Assembly (NCBI RefSeq): GCF_014202275.1
Contig: NZ_JACHGF010000021.1
Span: 1-46,961 of the forward strand
Reading direction: 5' to 3'
Length of the DNA: 46,961 nucleotides
From: Rhabdobacter roseus
GTDB taxonomy: Bacteria > Bacteroidota > Bacteroidia > Cytophagales > Spirosomataceae
The notes under the pieces: generated by a model
The model's input: only the letters and a program-made list of their open reading frames with translations
Told to the model about the DNA's origin: nothing
The model's database searches: none
Shown: in pieces, positions 8,406 through 17,918 of the stretch
Position numbering within the stretch: position 1 is the first letter of the stretch
Layout: the number at the start of each line of letters is the position of its first letter
Program-made: the position numbers and the translations under genes

Positions 8406-10268
8406 TTATCTTCCTAGGTAAATCATGAGAACGGATATGTCCGACGGACTCACGCCGCTGATCCGCGAAGCTTGCCCGATGGTTTGGGGGCGGGCGCGTT
8501 TGAGCTTTTCTCTCCCCTCAAACGACAGCGCCGCCACGCCGTCGTAGTTAAAGTTCTGAATAATCATAAGATCTTCCATGCGGCCCATCTTCTCCACCAT
8601 CAGGCGCTCCTTCTCAATGTAGCTGTCATACTTTACATGAATCTCAGCCTGCTCGATGGCCTCGGGCTTAAGGGTACCTAGCCAGTCCGAAAAGCGCGGC
8701 TGAAGTACCTTGATCTGTTCCATGGACAACTGAGGTCTTTTTAATAGCTGATACAACGACGTTTTCTCCCGAATGGGTGCCGTAGTCCAATCCTCCAGCC
8801 GGTCATTCACTTCTTCGGGTTGGACTTTTGCCTGCATGAGTTCCTGAATCAGCTCATCCGTCTGTGCTACTTTTTTTGCCACGTTCGTTAGGCGCTCGGC
8901 ATCGGCCAGGCCTAAGGCGTGTCCTTTGGGGGTAAGGCGAATGTCTGCGTTATCTTGTCGCAGCAACGTACGGTACTCGGCCCGCGAGGTAAACATCCGG
9001 TAGGGCTCTTCGGTACCTTTATTCACCAGGTCGTCGATCAGCACGCCAATGTAGGCCTCAGATCTTTTAAGGATTACGGCATCTTTTTCATGCACGTTTT
9101 GGTGGGCGTTCATGCCCGCCATCAACCCCTGGCAGGCGGCTTCCTCATAACCGGTGGTACCGTTAATTTGTCCCGCAAAAAACAAGTTAGCCACTCGCTG
9201 CGTTTCAAGCGTCAATTTCAGTTGGGTGGGCGGAAAGAAATCATACTCGATGGCGTAGCCCGGACGAAACATGCGTACGTTTTCAAAACCCGGTATTTCT
9301 TTGAGCGCTTTGTATTGCACATCTTCGGGTAGGGAGGTCGAGAAACCGTTAACATATACCTCTACGGTGTTCCAACCCTCGGGTTCTACGAAAATCTGGT
9401 GACGGTCTTTATCCGCAAAACGGTTGATTTTATCTTCCACGGAAGGACAGTAACGGGGGCCCAAGCCTTTGATCCGGCCCGAAAACATGGGTGATTTATC
9501 GAAGCCAGTTCGCAGTACTTCGTGTACCTTGTCATTCGTGTACGTGATCCAGCAGCTGCGCTGTTTGAGGAGCGGAGCCGTGTCTTTATAGGAAAATTTG
9601 CCGGGTTGTTCGTCGCCGGGTTGCTCTTCCATGCGGCTGTAGTCCAGGGAGCGTCCGTCTACCCGGGGAGGCGTGCCGGTCTTCATCCTTCCTGCCTCGA
9701 AACCCAGCGCACTGAGTTGTTCTGTTAGTCCGGTAGCGGCCTTCTCACCCGTTCTTCCGCCGCCAAAGTTCTTTTCACCAATGTGGATCAAACCGTTGAG
9801 AAAAGTACCATTGGTAAGTACCACGGCGCTCGAGGCGATCTCCAAACCCAGGCTTGTTTTAACTCCCTGTACCCGGTTGTCTTTAATTAAAATTTCCCTT
9901 ACTGTATCCTGCCAAAAGTCAACGTTAGGGGTACTTTCCAAAATCGCGCGCCATTCGTTTGCAAATAGCATGCGGTCGCTTTGGCAGCGTGGGCTCCACA
10001 TGGCAGGGCCTTTGGAGCGATTCAGCATTCGGAACTGGATCATGGTTCGGTCGCTCACCAGGCCGGATTGTCCGCCCAGCGCATCCACCTCCCGCACAAT
10101 TTGTCCCTTGGCTACACCACCCATGGCTGGATTGCACGACATCTGAGCGATGGTCTGCATGTTCATGGTAATTAACAGTACTTTGGACCCCATATTGGCC
10201 GCCGCTGCCGCTGCCTCACAGCCCGCGTGCCCCGCCCCTACTACAATAACATCGTACTTTGGAAACAT
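8406..10268 (-). CDS. mnmG: tRNA uridine-5-carboxymethylaminomethyl modification enzyme MnmG (GidA)
   Basis: With MnmE, this FAD protein installs the cmnm5 group on wobble U34 of several tRNAs. Its 620 residues match the family length. The FAD-binding start VVGAGHAGCEAAAAAANMGSKV is followed by MSCNPAMGGVAKGQIVREVDALGG, and the C-terminal helical domain ends in ISGVSPSDISVLMIYL, all highly conserved MnmG features. It forms an operon with the downstream methyltransferase. ybeY lies upstream 122 bases away, with the parS-like site in between. MnmG genes are frequently origin-proximal in bacteria, which agrees with the DnaA-box cluster 2.6 kb downstream. Confidence 0.97.
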   Translation of the reverse strand: MFPKYDVIVVGAGHAGCEAAAAAANMGSKVLLITMNMQTIAQMSCNPAMGGVAKGQIVREVDALGGQSGLVSDRTMIQFRMLNRSKGPAMWSPRCQSDRMLFANEWRAILESTPNVDFWQDTVREILIKDNRVQGVKTSLGLEIASSAVVLTNGTFLNGLIHIGEKNFGGGRTGEKAATGLTEQLSALGFEAGRMKTGTPPRVDGRSLDYSRMEEQPGDEQPGKFSYKDTAPLLKQRSCWITYTNDKVHEVLRTGFDKSPMFSGRIKGLGPRYCPSVEDKINRFADKDRHQIFVEPEGWNTVEVYVNGFSTSLPEDVQYKALKEIPGFENVRMFRPGYAIEYDFFPPTQLKLTLETQRVANLFFAGQINGTTGYEEAACQGLMAGMNAHQNVHEKDAVILKRSEAYIGVLIDDLVNKGTEEPYRMFTSRAEYRTLLRQDNADIRLTPKGHALGLADAERLTNVAKKVAQTDELIQELMQAKVQPEEVNDRLEDWTTAPIREKTSLYQLLKRPQLSMEQIKVLQPRFSDWLGTLKPEAIEQAEIHVKYDSYIEKERLMVEKMGRMEDLMIIQNFNYDGVAALSFEGREKLKRARPQTIGQASRISGVSPSDISVLMIYLGR

Positions 10269-10369
10269 AATTTCTTTTATACTTCAATGAGCGAATTGAC
10301 TCATTGCTAGTTTTAGCTAAAGTGAATTGGATTAATACTTAAGATTGCTTTTTGTGAAATCTGTACAAA

Positions 10370-10385
10370 TGTTCCACGTGGAAAT
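10370..10385. promoter_or_regulatory. parS: Candidate parS site (ParB-binding centromere)
   Basis: TGTTCCACGTGGAAAT contains the 12-base perfect palindrome TTCCACGTGGAA (10372-10383). It agrees with the ParB site family TGTTNCACGTGNAACA, including the CACGTG core, at all but the last few bases of the right half (GAAAT instead of GAACA). It sits between ybeY and mnmG, about 4.6 kb from the DnaA-box cluster, where chromosomal parS sites are expected. It could alternatively be an operator for mnmG. Confidence 0.6.
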
Positions 10386-10390
10386 ATTCT

Positions 10391-10807
10391 CTAACGATAG
10401 GTTTGAAGATGAAAATCCTCACGAGCGCGCATTTCTGCTTTGAGCTTAGGAGTTGTGTCGTCGTAGCGCATAAGGTGTAAGAGACCATGAACTAGCACAC
10501 GCCTTAATTCTTCTTCGAAAGTTTTACCAAGTTCAGTGGCATTTTCTTGTACTCGATCTACACTAATAAAAATATCTCCTTCTACTTCCTGTTCTGCTTC
10601 GCTCGTATCGAACGTAATGATGTCCGTATAGTAGTCGTGATTAAGGTATTGTCGGTTCATGACTAGTAGATACTCATCAGAACAAAAGATGTAATTCAGT
10701 TGGTTCAGCTGACCTTCTTCCTGCTCGATAACGGACTTTAACCAACGCTTGGTTTTGATCGGATGAGGTACTTTAAAGGAAATTTCTTCGGCGAAGAAGG
10801 AGATCAT
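10391..10807 (-). CDS. ybeY: Endoribonuclease YbeY (16S rRNA maturation)
   Basis: 138 residues from the ATG at 10807 (MISFFAEEISFKVPHPIKTK). An upstream start at 10846 would add 13 hydrophobic residues and is less likely. YbeY is a single-strand RNase with a zinc site, needed for 16S 3' end maturation and ribosome quality control. The metal motif appears as VHGLLHLMRYDD, with the first two His conserved. The third position is Asp rather than His and the glycine is Arg; Bacteroidota members commonly vary here. NRQYLNHDYYTDIITF earlier in the protein is also typical. It lies just upstream of the parS-like site and mnmG. Confidence 0.92.
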   Translation of the reverse strand: MISFFAEEISFKVPHPIKTKRWLKSVIEQEEGQLNQLNYIFCSDEYLLVMNRQYLNHDYYTDIITFDTSEAEQEVEGDIFISVDRVQENATELGKTFEEELRRVLVHGLLHLMRYDDTTPKLKAEMRAREDFHLQTYR

Positions 10808-10938
10808 GATAAAAGATAAGAGGTAAATGAATGCTTTTTTCCGCAAAGGTACTAACTACCCCTTAAATGTTGCTAGTAAATGGAAGAGAATCAGGAGATA
10901 AAGGAATATTTTGACTACTACCTCGCTAAAAACAAAAA

Positions 10939-10974
10939 ACCGAGCGTCGCTAGTAACACTAGCCAACGCTCGGT
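10939..10974 (-). terminator. Rho-independent terminator after the DUF4175 gene
   Basis: Two-part hairpin: outer arms ACCGAGCGT (10939-10947) and ACGCTCGGT (10966-10974), inner arms GCTAGT (10949-10954) and ACTAGC (10958-10963). On the minus strand it is followed by TTTTTTGTTTTT. It lies 18 bases beyond the stop of the 1124-residue gene. The rest of 10808-10938 shows nothing else. Confidence 0.85.
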
Positions 10975-10991
10975 GTAATAGAAAGCGATTA

Positions 10992-13900
10992 TTAGTTGGC
11001 CGCCTGGTACTTACGGAAGTAGGCATCTACCTCTCGCTTGTAAAAAGGAGAGAAAGTAGGCGGGATAGAACGTAAAAGCTCAATTTGCTTTTCTTTATCC
11101 TTGATGTACTGCTCAAAAGCCGGTGGAGGACGACGATTTACTTCCCGGGCTGTCTCCCCTTTCCGCTTGTCGTCTTCGTCTTGTTCACGCATGGCTTTTT
11201 CCGACTCCAGCAGGCGCGTCACTATTTCTTGGTTTCGTTTAATCAATTCCTGACTTATGCGCTTATTGACCAAATCGGTCTCCGTTTCGTCCATTTTTTC
11301 GGAAAGTTCTTTTAGCTCATTTCCAAACTTCTGGCCCATTTCGGTACCTTTCTGGGCATCCATCAGCTCCTGGATCATTTTCCGAATCATGGACTGCTCA
11401 GCGGCCATGCGTGCCAACTGCTCCGACTGGTTGCCTTCACCTTGGCCACCCTGTCCGCCTTTGCCCATTTGCTGTTGCATTTGCCGCATTTTTTCGTTGA
11501 GCTGCTGCTGCATTTCGCCCATGCTGGGGCCGGACTGTTCCTTGCCTTTTCCTTTGCCTTTTCCCGGCATGGCCATGGCCATCGCCATTTGCTGTTGCAT
11601 TTGCCGGAACACATCACTCAGCATCAAAGCCAGGTTGTTCATGGATGTCATGGCAAACTGTTGCTTAGAGGTAGCCACGTTGAGCCGACGATCCCGAATC
11701 CCATTAACGCTCTCACCCATGTAGAGTTTCATGTCATTGAGCTCGCGGGTAATGAACGATTGGATTTGAATGACGCGATTGGCCAGCGCGTAAAGACTGT
11801 CTTCAATTACCTTGGCGTCATCCTGAAGTTTAAGCTGATCCTGCCCTAGTTTGACAAAACGTGGGTCCTGCAAATTCACACCTTTGAAATCTTTCATGAG
11901 CTGCTCCTGGTCAAAGGAAAGCGTGATGAGGTTTTCGAGGATGTCACGCAGGGCGTCGATGTCTTCCTGCATTTGGGCCATCTGAGAGCTTTGCATGGCC
12001 TCGGCCATGGCGCTGGACATTTTACGCATGGACTTCGCCGCCTTTTTCTGCGACTCCGAAGCATCTTTATTTTGTTGCTTGTCGAGCTGCTGCATGCCTT
12101 TGTCCATTTGTTCTGAGGCCTGCTCCTGCTCTTCTTCCTGCGCGTCCATCTCCTCGTTAAGCTCTTCGCTCATTTTTTCAATGTCGTCAATCGCTTCCTT
12201 CGCTTTTTCGAAGTCTTCTTTTATTTTCTCCTGCTCTTTCTTGAGCTCTTCGTTTTTATTTTTTTTGTCTTCGCTGTTTTTGTTCTTGTCGTTTTTCTGC
12301 GATTCCTCCGCCAGCTTCTCTTCTTTATCGGCCAGTTGCTCGAGGTTTTTCACCACGTTTTCCATCTTCTGCTCCATCTGCATCTTCTTGAAAAGATTGA
12401 GCGTTCGCTCGAGCTCTTTCTCAAGATTGTTCTCCTTATTGCGTAGCTTCTCGAGCATGTTAGACATCCGTTCGCTCTGCTTTTGTTCTAGGAGTTTTTC
12501 AAGCTCTTTATAAAGTTTGCTGGTTTCGTCGTCCATCAGGTCGTCCATCAGCTTCTGGAGCTGATCCAGCTTTTTCTTGATTTCTGAGCTTTGTTCCTGT
12601 TGATTGAACTGCTTGGATTTTTCGTTCATGGCTTTGTTTTGCTCCTGCAACGAACGAATATCATTCATCAAATCCTCGCGTTTTTTGATGATATCCTCCA
12701 CTTGCTTGCGCTCCTGAAAGTCGAAATCCTTATTGGTTTTTAGCCGTTTTTCAAGGTTGTCCAGGTCTTTCTCCAGGCTCTGCGCTTTTTTCAGGGTTTT
12801 TTCAATCTGAGCCTCGGTTTGCTGAGCTGACTTGGCTACTTCCGCTTCCAGGCGGTCGCGGGTTGGGACGGCAAAGTTAATGACCCGTGAACGGGTACTT
12901 TTTGGGCCATTTACGCCGTCATTGTCCCACACCTGAGCGAAGTACTCGATGCGGTCGCCCGGAGCTAACTGAAGGCTATCTACGTACCATTGAAAATAGA
13001 AACTCTGGGTATTTACTGTCTTATTAAACGGAATGTTTATGCTCTTGGGTTGCGGGTTGGCCGCTTCCGAAGCGCCCTCGCGCCGCACGGTATAGAATAC
13101 TTTGAGTTGTGAAAAGCCGTAGTCATCGCTGATGGAGCCGCCCAAAACCAGGTAGTTGTATAGCGTGGTATCCTGAAAATTTTCCAAGGAAAGCAGGGGG
13201 TGTTTATCAGGAATGACGTTGATATAGTACCCAATCTGCTCGGCATTGGGAATATCATCATTTTGTAGCTGGACCTGGTACTGCGACGAGCGCCGAACAG
13301 ACTTGCGGTATTGAAAACGCTCCCCGCTTCCCCCCGCCGCTTTGTAAAGTACCGAGTCATTCTCAAATCGAATACCCAGCGACTGGGTAGCGGCGGTATT
13401 GAAATTCCACTCAATGACGGTACCTTCCGGCACGGTGAGATTTCCCACATTACTGAGCCCTTCGGCAGGTTTATTCAGGTACGAAGGATAGCGCAAGTTA
13501 ACGTCAAAAGATAACAAACTGGGACGCTCGACCACGGTGAGTGCATATTCCTTGGAATTGAAACCAGCAGCTTCAAACGCAAAATTCACACTTCGCTGCA
13601 CGTTCTTGAACGTGTAAGAATAGTGTTGGCTGTCTTCGGTAGTGAGCTTAAAGCGGGTACCATTCTGGACCAGGTAGACCGCCTGCGGCAGCGCTTCTCC
13701 TTCCAGTTTTAGCCGAAGCGTAAAGTCTTCATTACGAAAAGCCTTCATGCTTTGATTCTCCACCTTAAAAGAAAAGGGCGCGTAGGCGTAGCTATTCTGG
13801 AAATGAATGATCCGGTCGGAGCTGGACGTAAAAAAGGCCGGATTAAAGAGCAGAATCATGGCGATAGCGGCCAATGGATACACGGCGTACTTAACGTACC

Positions 13901-14366
13901 GCTTGTTTTCCTGGTAGCGGATGGCGTCCGAAAACCGGACAATGAGCATCTGACTCGATTTTTGGCTGATACTTGCCTCAATCAGGTCTGTTTGCTGGCC
14001 CGAAAGTGCGCGCAGTTGCAGGGTATTGAGGAGCTTATCCCCTACTTCCGGAAAATGCTGCCCAATTTGCAAAGCTGCCTCCTCGTCCGATAGCGGCCGA
14101 CGCAGCCCGTACAAATGAATGAGCGGCTGCACAACCCACTGAAAGAACGAGAAGAGCAAAACGGCCAGAAAGCCAAAAAACAGCATACCGCGCACCAGGG
14201 AGCTAAAGCGGCCAAAGTACTCCAGGGTATTAACCAGTAAAAAAACGCTCAGCAGCAGAGCCGCCGAAAAGATCAGCCCTTTGAGCAGCTGATTGTGGTA
14301 ATACTTCTGCCGGTATTCTTGTATGCGCAGCAAGAGACTGGCCATTGCGGTAGGAGAAGCTGCCAT
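10992..14366 (-). CDS. DUF4175-family membrane protein with long coiled coil
   Basis: 1124 residues. Two transmembrane segments lie near the N-terminus (GLIFSAALLLSVFLLVNTL and GMLFFGFLAVLLFSFFQWV) and a third near residue 160 (YAVYPLAAIAMILLF). A beta-rich exported region follows to about residue 510. Then comes a very charged coiled coil of some 300 residues rich in E, K and Q, and a Q/M/G-rich linker with repeated QQQM and KGKGKG near residues 925-985. This layout is characteristic of the large DUF4175 proteins of Bacteroidota, whose role is unknown; a structural or envelope-scaffold function is only a guess. Separated from trpA by 107 bases and ended by its own terminator. A second Met eight residues in (MASLLLRIQEY) is an alternative start. 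Confidence 0.88.
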   Translation of the reverse strand: MAASPTAMASLLLRIQEYRQKYYHNQLLKGLIFSAALLLSVFLLVNTLEYFGRFSSLVRGMLFFGFLAVLLFSFFQWVVQPLIHLYGLRRPLSDEEAALQIGQHFPEVGDKLLNTLQLRALSGQQTDLIEASISQKSSQMLIVRFSDAIRYQENKRYVKYAVYPLAAIAMILLFNPAFFTSSSDRIIHFQNSYAYAPFSFKVENQSMKAFRNEDFTLRLKLEGEALPQAVYLVQNGTRFKLTTEDSQHYSYTFKNVQRSVNFAFEAAGFNSKEYALTVVERPSLLSFDVNLRYPSYLNKPAEGLSNVGNLTVPEGTVIEWNFNTAATQSLGIRFENDSVLYKAAGGSGERFQYRKSVRRSSQYQVQLQNDDIPNAEQIGYYINVIPDKHPLLSLENFQDTTLYNYLVLGGSISDDYGFSQLKVFYTVRREGASEAANPQPKSINIPFNKTVNTQSFYFQWYVDSLQLAPGDRIEYFAQVWDNDGVNGPKSTRSRVINFAVPTRDRLEAEVAKSAQQTEAQIEKTLKKAQSLEKDLDNLEKRLKTNKDFDFQERKQVEDIIKKREDLMNDIRSLQEQNKAMNEKSKQFNQQEQSSEIKKKLDQLQKLMDDLMDDETSKLYKELEKLLEQKQSERMSNMLEKLRNKENNLEKELERTLNLFKKMQMEQKMENVVKNLEQLADKEEKLAEESQKNDKNKNSEDKKNKNEELKKEQEKIKEDFEKAKEAIDDIEKMSEELNEEMDAQEEEQEQASEQMDKGMQQLDKQQNKDASESQKKAAKSMRKMSSAMAEAMQSSQMAQMQEDIDALRDILENLITLSFDQEQLMKDFKGVNLQDPRFVKLGQDQLKLQDDAKVIEDSLYALANRVIQIQSFITRELNDMKLYMGESVNGIRDRRLNVATSKQQFAMTSMNNLALMLSDVFRQMQQQMAMAMAMPGKGKGKGKEQSGPSMGEMQQQLNEKMRQMQQQMGKGGQGGQGEGNQSEQLARMAAEQSMIRKMIQELMDAQKGTEMGQKFGNELKELSEKMDETETDLVNKRISQELIKRNQEIVTRLLESEKAMREQDEDDKRKGETAREVNRRPPPAFEQYIKDKEKQIELLRSIPPTFSPFYKREVDAYFRKYQAAN

Positions 14367-14473
14367 AGTATATTCTTTTTCACGGTTTAAACAACGGTAA
14401 TCAAAATGCAGCGATACTAGTGCAGGAATGATACGTTAAAACCGGGGGTCCTAGTCCTGCGCAGCCACCCTTT

Positions 14474-15280
14474 TTAAACGCCGATCGCGGTTGATTTATT
14501 GGCCTTTATGCTACCGATGAACGCTTTGATGTCAGTATCCAGATCCTGGCTCTCCTGTAGTACCCGAATGAACGCACTGCCTATGATGGCTCCCTGGGCG
14601 TACCGGCAGGCTTTCTCATAGGTACTTTGGTCTTTGATGCCAAAGCCAATCAGCCGCGGATTGCGCAGATTCATAGCATTGAGCCGGTCAAAATAGGCTT
14701 CCATGTCTTCGCTTACGCCGGTTTTAGAGCCCGTCACGCTGGCCGAGGACACGGTATAAATAAAGCCGTCGCTCTGCTGGTCGATCTGGCGGATGCGCGC
14801 CTCGTGCGTTTGGGGCGTGACCAGAAAGATATTAAGAATTCCGTACTTTTTAAAAATCGCCTGGTATTCATTTACATAGATATCCATGGGCATGTCGGGC
14901 AAGATGAGCCCATCGACGCCCACTTCAGCGCATTTCTGGCAAAAATTTTCTACGCCATACTGAAGGACGGGATTCAGGTACCCCATCAAAAGTACCGGCA
15001 GCGTGATGGTTTCGCGCATACCTTCCAGCTGCTCCAGGAGCAGCCGTACGCTCATGCCGTTGTGAAGGGCCTGGTCGTTGCTCTGCTGGATGGTTTCGCC
15101 GTCGGCCACGGGGTCAGAATACGGCATGCCGATCTCCACCAGGTCCGCTCCGCCTTCCTGCAAAGCCCGTAGAATGAGGCGGGTGTCGTTCAGCTGCGGA
15201 AAACCCGCCGTGAAGTACACGTTGAGTAGCCCGTCCGCTTGGTCCGCTGCCTTTTCAAATAGTTCGGTAATGCGATTCAT
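14474..15280 (-). CDS. trpA: Tryptophan synthase alpha subunit
   Basis: Cleaves indole-3-glycerol phosphate to indole and glyceraldehyde 3-phosphate, passing indole to TrpB. 268 residues, normal length. The catalytic Glu49 and Asp60 are both present in DLVEIGMPYSDPVADG, and the phosphate-binding loop GFGIKD is seen near residue 215. It is the last gene of the trp operon. Its ATG overlaps the stop of the Dabb gene by four bases (ATGA), so translation is probably coupled to it. Confidence 0.97.
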   Translation of the reverse strand: MNRITELFEKAADQADGLLNVYFTAGFPQLNDTRLILRALQEGGADLVEIGMPYSDPVADGETIQQSNDQALHNGMSVRLLLEQLEGMRETITLPVLLMGYLNPVLQYGVENFCQKCAEVGVDGLILPDMPMDIYVNEYQAIFKKYGILNIFLVTPQTHEARIRQIDQQSDGFIYTVSSASVTGSKTGVSEDMEAYFDRLNAMNLRNPRLIGFGIKDQSTYEKACRYAQGAIIGSAFIRVLQESQDLDTDIKAFIGSIKANKSTAIGV

Positions 15281-15666
15281 TTCTGTACCCAGTAATCAAC
15301 AACAAGTACCTTATCCAGATGAGGGCCAAGTACCTTCCCAAACGCCTTGTGGTCGGGGTGAGGTAGGTAGGTAGCCCGTCCTTCTTCGTTTTCAAAGGTC
15401 ACAAAAAAGCAGTGTGTAAAGCCCTGATCGAGGCCTTCGGGACTGTTGTTGGTGCCCCATTCCAGATCTTTGATCGTTTTTATTTTGGAGGGTAGTTGAC
15501 GAAAAGCGTCTTCTACTTCTTTGATCTGCGCGGGCGAAGCGCTGTCTTTGAACTTGAATAATACAACGTGACGAAGCATTTTCTTAGGCGGATTTTTTTC
15601 GTAGGTAGTAAAGGCAACGGCTCCCATCAGCAATAGTGCCGTCAGAAGGGTTAGTTTTAATTTCAT
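15277..15666 (-). CDS. Exported Dabb-family (stress-responsive A/B barrel) protein
   Basis: 129 residues. A hydrophobic N-terminus (MKLKLTLLTALLLMGAVAFTT) looks like a signal peptide. It is followed by a complete Dabb dimeric alpha-beta barrel starting at MLRHVVLFKFKDSASPAQI and ending in HPDHKAFGKVLGPHLDKVLVVDYW, with the typical HPxH segment. Dabb proteins are small ferredoxin-fold dimers of mostly unknown function; some are cyclases or plant stress proteins. It lies inside the trp operon between trpB and trpA and overlaps trpA by four bases, yet has no obvious place in tryptophan synthesis, particularly if exported. A shorter product starting at MLRHVV (residue 30) would be cytosolic. Confidence 0.85.
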   Translation of the reverse strand: MKLKLTLLTALLLMGAVAFTTYEKNPPKKMLRHVVLFKFKDSASPAQIKEVEDAFRQLPSKIKTIKDLEWGTNNSPEGLDQGFTHCFFVTFENEEGRATYLPHPDHKAFGKVLGPHLDKVLVVDYWVQK

Positions 15667-15757
15667 GGAGTCGTAGTTAGAATGGGTTTATATTTAGAAA
15701 AAGAAGGGTACCTGGTAGGAGCAGGTACCTTGTCAGGAGCCGGGACCAAAGTACCTC

Positions 15758-15958
15758 CTAGCCGGAGCAATTGATACACTCGCCTTCGTCGCTGAATTTA
15801 AGTCGGTCAAATTCGCCCAGTTTCTCTTTGATCTCCAGGATTTCGTCTTCCAGGTCGCAGCGTTCAAACAACGACAGCTCCGGCGAGTCTTTCTTGACTT
15901 CTAATTCCTGTAGCTTCAGGCGAAGGTCGAATACATCGGGTAACGTTAAAGTAGCCAT
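15758..15958 (-). CDS. Small acidic protein of unknown function in the trp operon
   Basis: 66 residues, 26 bases after trpB in the same direction. Residues 1-50 are predicted helical and highly charged, with hydrophobic heptad-like spacing (LRLKLQELEVKKD, CDLEDEILEIKEKLGEFD). The last seven residues are CINCSG-like (ECINCSG), a CxxC pair, with a further Cys near residue 34. A metal- or iron-sulfur-binding role is possible but unproven. I do not recognise the family. Its position and spacing make it likely to be a real operon member rather than chance. Confidence 0.6.
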   Translation of the reverse strand: MATLTLPDVFDLRLKLQELEVKKDSPELSLFERCDLEDEILEIKEKLGEFDRLKFSDEGECINCSG

Positions 15959-15984
15959 AAGAATGGTATTTATATAGGTAAAAC

Positions 15985-17184
15985 TTAATCTAGGTACTTC
16001 ATGTAAGTAGCCATGTCCTTGTCGCCCCGGCCGGATAGGTTCACCACCACTACCTCGTGGGGCTGGGCTCCCAGGCGATCCAGAATGGCCAGCGCGTGTG
16101 ACGACTCCAGTGCCGGAATGATACCCTCGGTACGGGTAAGCGCAAAAGCCGCCTGAACGGCTTCCTCGTCGGTGGCGGACAGGAAGCGCCCACGCCCACT
16201 TTCAAAAAGGTACGCGTGGATAGGCCCGATGCCGGGGTAGTCCAGGCCGGCCGAAATGGAATAAGGCTCCACCACCTGCCCGTCTTCGGTTTGCATCAGG
16301 ATGGTACGGCTGCCGTGGAGAACGCCCGGCTTGCCTAGCGCCGTAGTGGCGGCCGAGTGGCCCGACCTAAGGCCCTGCCCGGCGGCTTCTACGGCCACCA
16401 GTTGTACGTCCGGCTGGTCCAGGAAGTGGTAGAAAGCACCGGCGGCGTTGCTGCCACCGCCCACGCAGGCCACCACGTAGTTTGGATTCTCACGGCCGGT
16501 TTGTTCCCGTAGTTGCTGCTTGATTTCCGCCGAAATGACGGACTGAAAACGGGCCACCATGTCGGGATAGGGATGCGGACCTACCACCGAGCCAATGATG
16601 TAGTGCGTATCCACGGGGTTATTGATCCAGTGGCGCATGGCTTCGTTGGTGGCGTCCTTGAGGGTTTTGGAGCCGCAGGTCGCAGGACGTACTTCGGCAC
16701 CCAGCATTTTCATGCGGGCCACGTTGGGGGCCTGGCGCTGGATGTCGAGCTCGCCCATGTACACAATGCACTCGATGCCCATTAAGGCGCAGACCGTAGC
16801 CGTAGCTACCCCATGCTGTCCGGCACCGGTCTCAGCGACAACGCGTTGCTTGCCCAGGCGCTTGGCGAGCAGGATCTGCCCGATGGTGTTGTTGATCTTG
16901 TGAGCGCCCGTATGGCACAGATCTTCCCGCTTTAAGTACACGTTCGTGTTGTACTTCTCCGAAAGCCGCTGGGCCAGGTACAGCGGTGTGGGCCGACCTA
17001 CGTAGTTGCGCAGCAGGTCGTCAAACTCCCGCTGAAAGGCCGGGTCGGCCAGGATGCTAAGGTAGTTTTGTTGGAGCTCCTCCACATTGGGATACAGCAT
17101 CTCGGGAATAAACGCTCCGCCAAAGGGCCCGTAATATCCTTGCTCATTTACGTGAAACGAAACGTTCTCAGCCACTACTTCCAT
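15985..17184 (-). CDS. trpB: Tryptophan synthase beta subunit
   Basis: PLP enzyme that joins indole with serine to give tryptophan. 399 residues from the ATG at 17184 ([23 protein letters not shown]). The longer reading from 17241 adds 19 residues of unlikely composition. The PLP lysine is Lys96 in [15 protein letters not shown], and the phosphate loop [10 protein letters not shown] lies near residue 236. The C-terminal [15 protein letters not shown] is conserved. It follows trpF after 86 bases. This is the TrpB1 type that works with TrpA. Confidence 0.97.
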   Translation of the reverse strand: MEVVAENVSFHVNEQGYYGPFGGAFIPEMLYPNVEELQQNYLSILADPAFQREFDDLLRNYVGRPTPLYLAQRLSEKYNTNVYLKREDLCHTGAHKINNTIGQILLAKRLGKQRVVAETGAGQHGVATATVCALMGIECIVYMGELDIQRQAPNVARMKMLGAEVRPATCGSKTLKDATNEAMRHWINNPVDTHYIIGSVVGPHPYPDMVARFQSVISAEIKQQLREQTGRENPNYVVACVGGGSNAAGAFYHFLDQPDVQLVAVEAAGQGLRSGHSAATTALGKPGVLHGSRTILMQTEDGQVVEPYSISAGLDYPGIGPIHAYLFESGRGRFLSATDEEAVQAAFALTRTEGIIPALESSHALAILDRLGAQPHEVVVVNLSGRGDKDMATYMKYLD

Positions 17185-17270
17185 ATCAAAAGGGATTGAT
17201 TTAGCCCGGTGGCAAGTACCTTGCCCTCCGCGGCTGATCATGCTATACTAAAGTTAATTGATCGTAACAA

Positions 17271-17918
17271 TCAGGCTTCTATTTCCTCTTCTTTAACACG
17301 AACTTTATGAATTAGTTTCTGGAGCTGCTCAATCTCTTTGACGCCGGGGGCCGACTCGAACTGGCTGTTGACGTCTACGCCGTAAATACGCAGGCTGCGG
17401 GCTAGCTCAAGTACCTCGTCGGCGTTGCTCAGGCCGATGCCGCCACTCAGGAAAAAAGGCTTATCGTTGTCGTACTTACGAAGCAGGCTCCAGTCGAAGG
17501 GCGTTCCGTTGCCGCCGGGCTGGGTACCTTTGGTATCAAACAGAAAGAGATCGCAGAAGGGCTTGTAGTTGTTCAGCATGGCGAAGTTGAAGGTTTCGTC
17601 GATGCTGAAGGCCTTGATGACATTGACGCCCTTCTGTCGGATGCTCCGGCAGAGGTCGGGCATTTCGTTGCCGTGGAGCTGCGCGTACTGAAGGTCGAAT
17701 CGCTTCACCATGGTCAGGATATAGTCCGGGTTAGCATTCACGAACACCCCTACTTTCTTGATACTTCGGGGCAGGCTTTTTATAAACGCTTCATCCAGCT
17801 CTTCTCCCAGGTACCGGGGGGATTTATCGTAGAAAATGAACCCAATGAAATCGGGTTGTAAAGCGGCCAACTGCTCAATATTGGCTTTCTCGCGCATTCC
17901 ACACACTTTTACTTTCAT
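17271..17918 (-). CDS. trpF: Phosphoribosylanthranilate isomerase
   Basis: Catalyses the Amadori rearrangement of phosphoribosylanthranilate to CdRP. 215 residues, an ordinary TIM barrel. The general-base Cys is in KVCGMREKANI at the start, the general-acid Asp in LFLFDTKG near residue 128, and the C-terminal phosphate site reads FLSGGIGLSNADEV and YGVDVNSQFESAPGVKE. The start overlaps the trpC stop by four bases (ATGA), so the two are probably translationally coupled. Confidence 0.96.
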   Translation of the reverse strand: MKVKVCGMREKANIEQLAALQPDFIGFIFYDKSPRYLGEELDEAFIKSLPRSIKKVGVFVNANPDYILTMVKRFDLQYAQLHGNEMPDLCRSIRQKGVNVIKAFSIDETFNFAMLNNYKPFCDLFLFDTKGTQPGGNGTPFDWSLLRKYDNDKPFFLSGGIGLSNADEVLELARSLRIYGVDVNSQFESAPGVKEIEQLQKLIHKVRVKEEEIEA

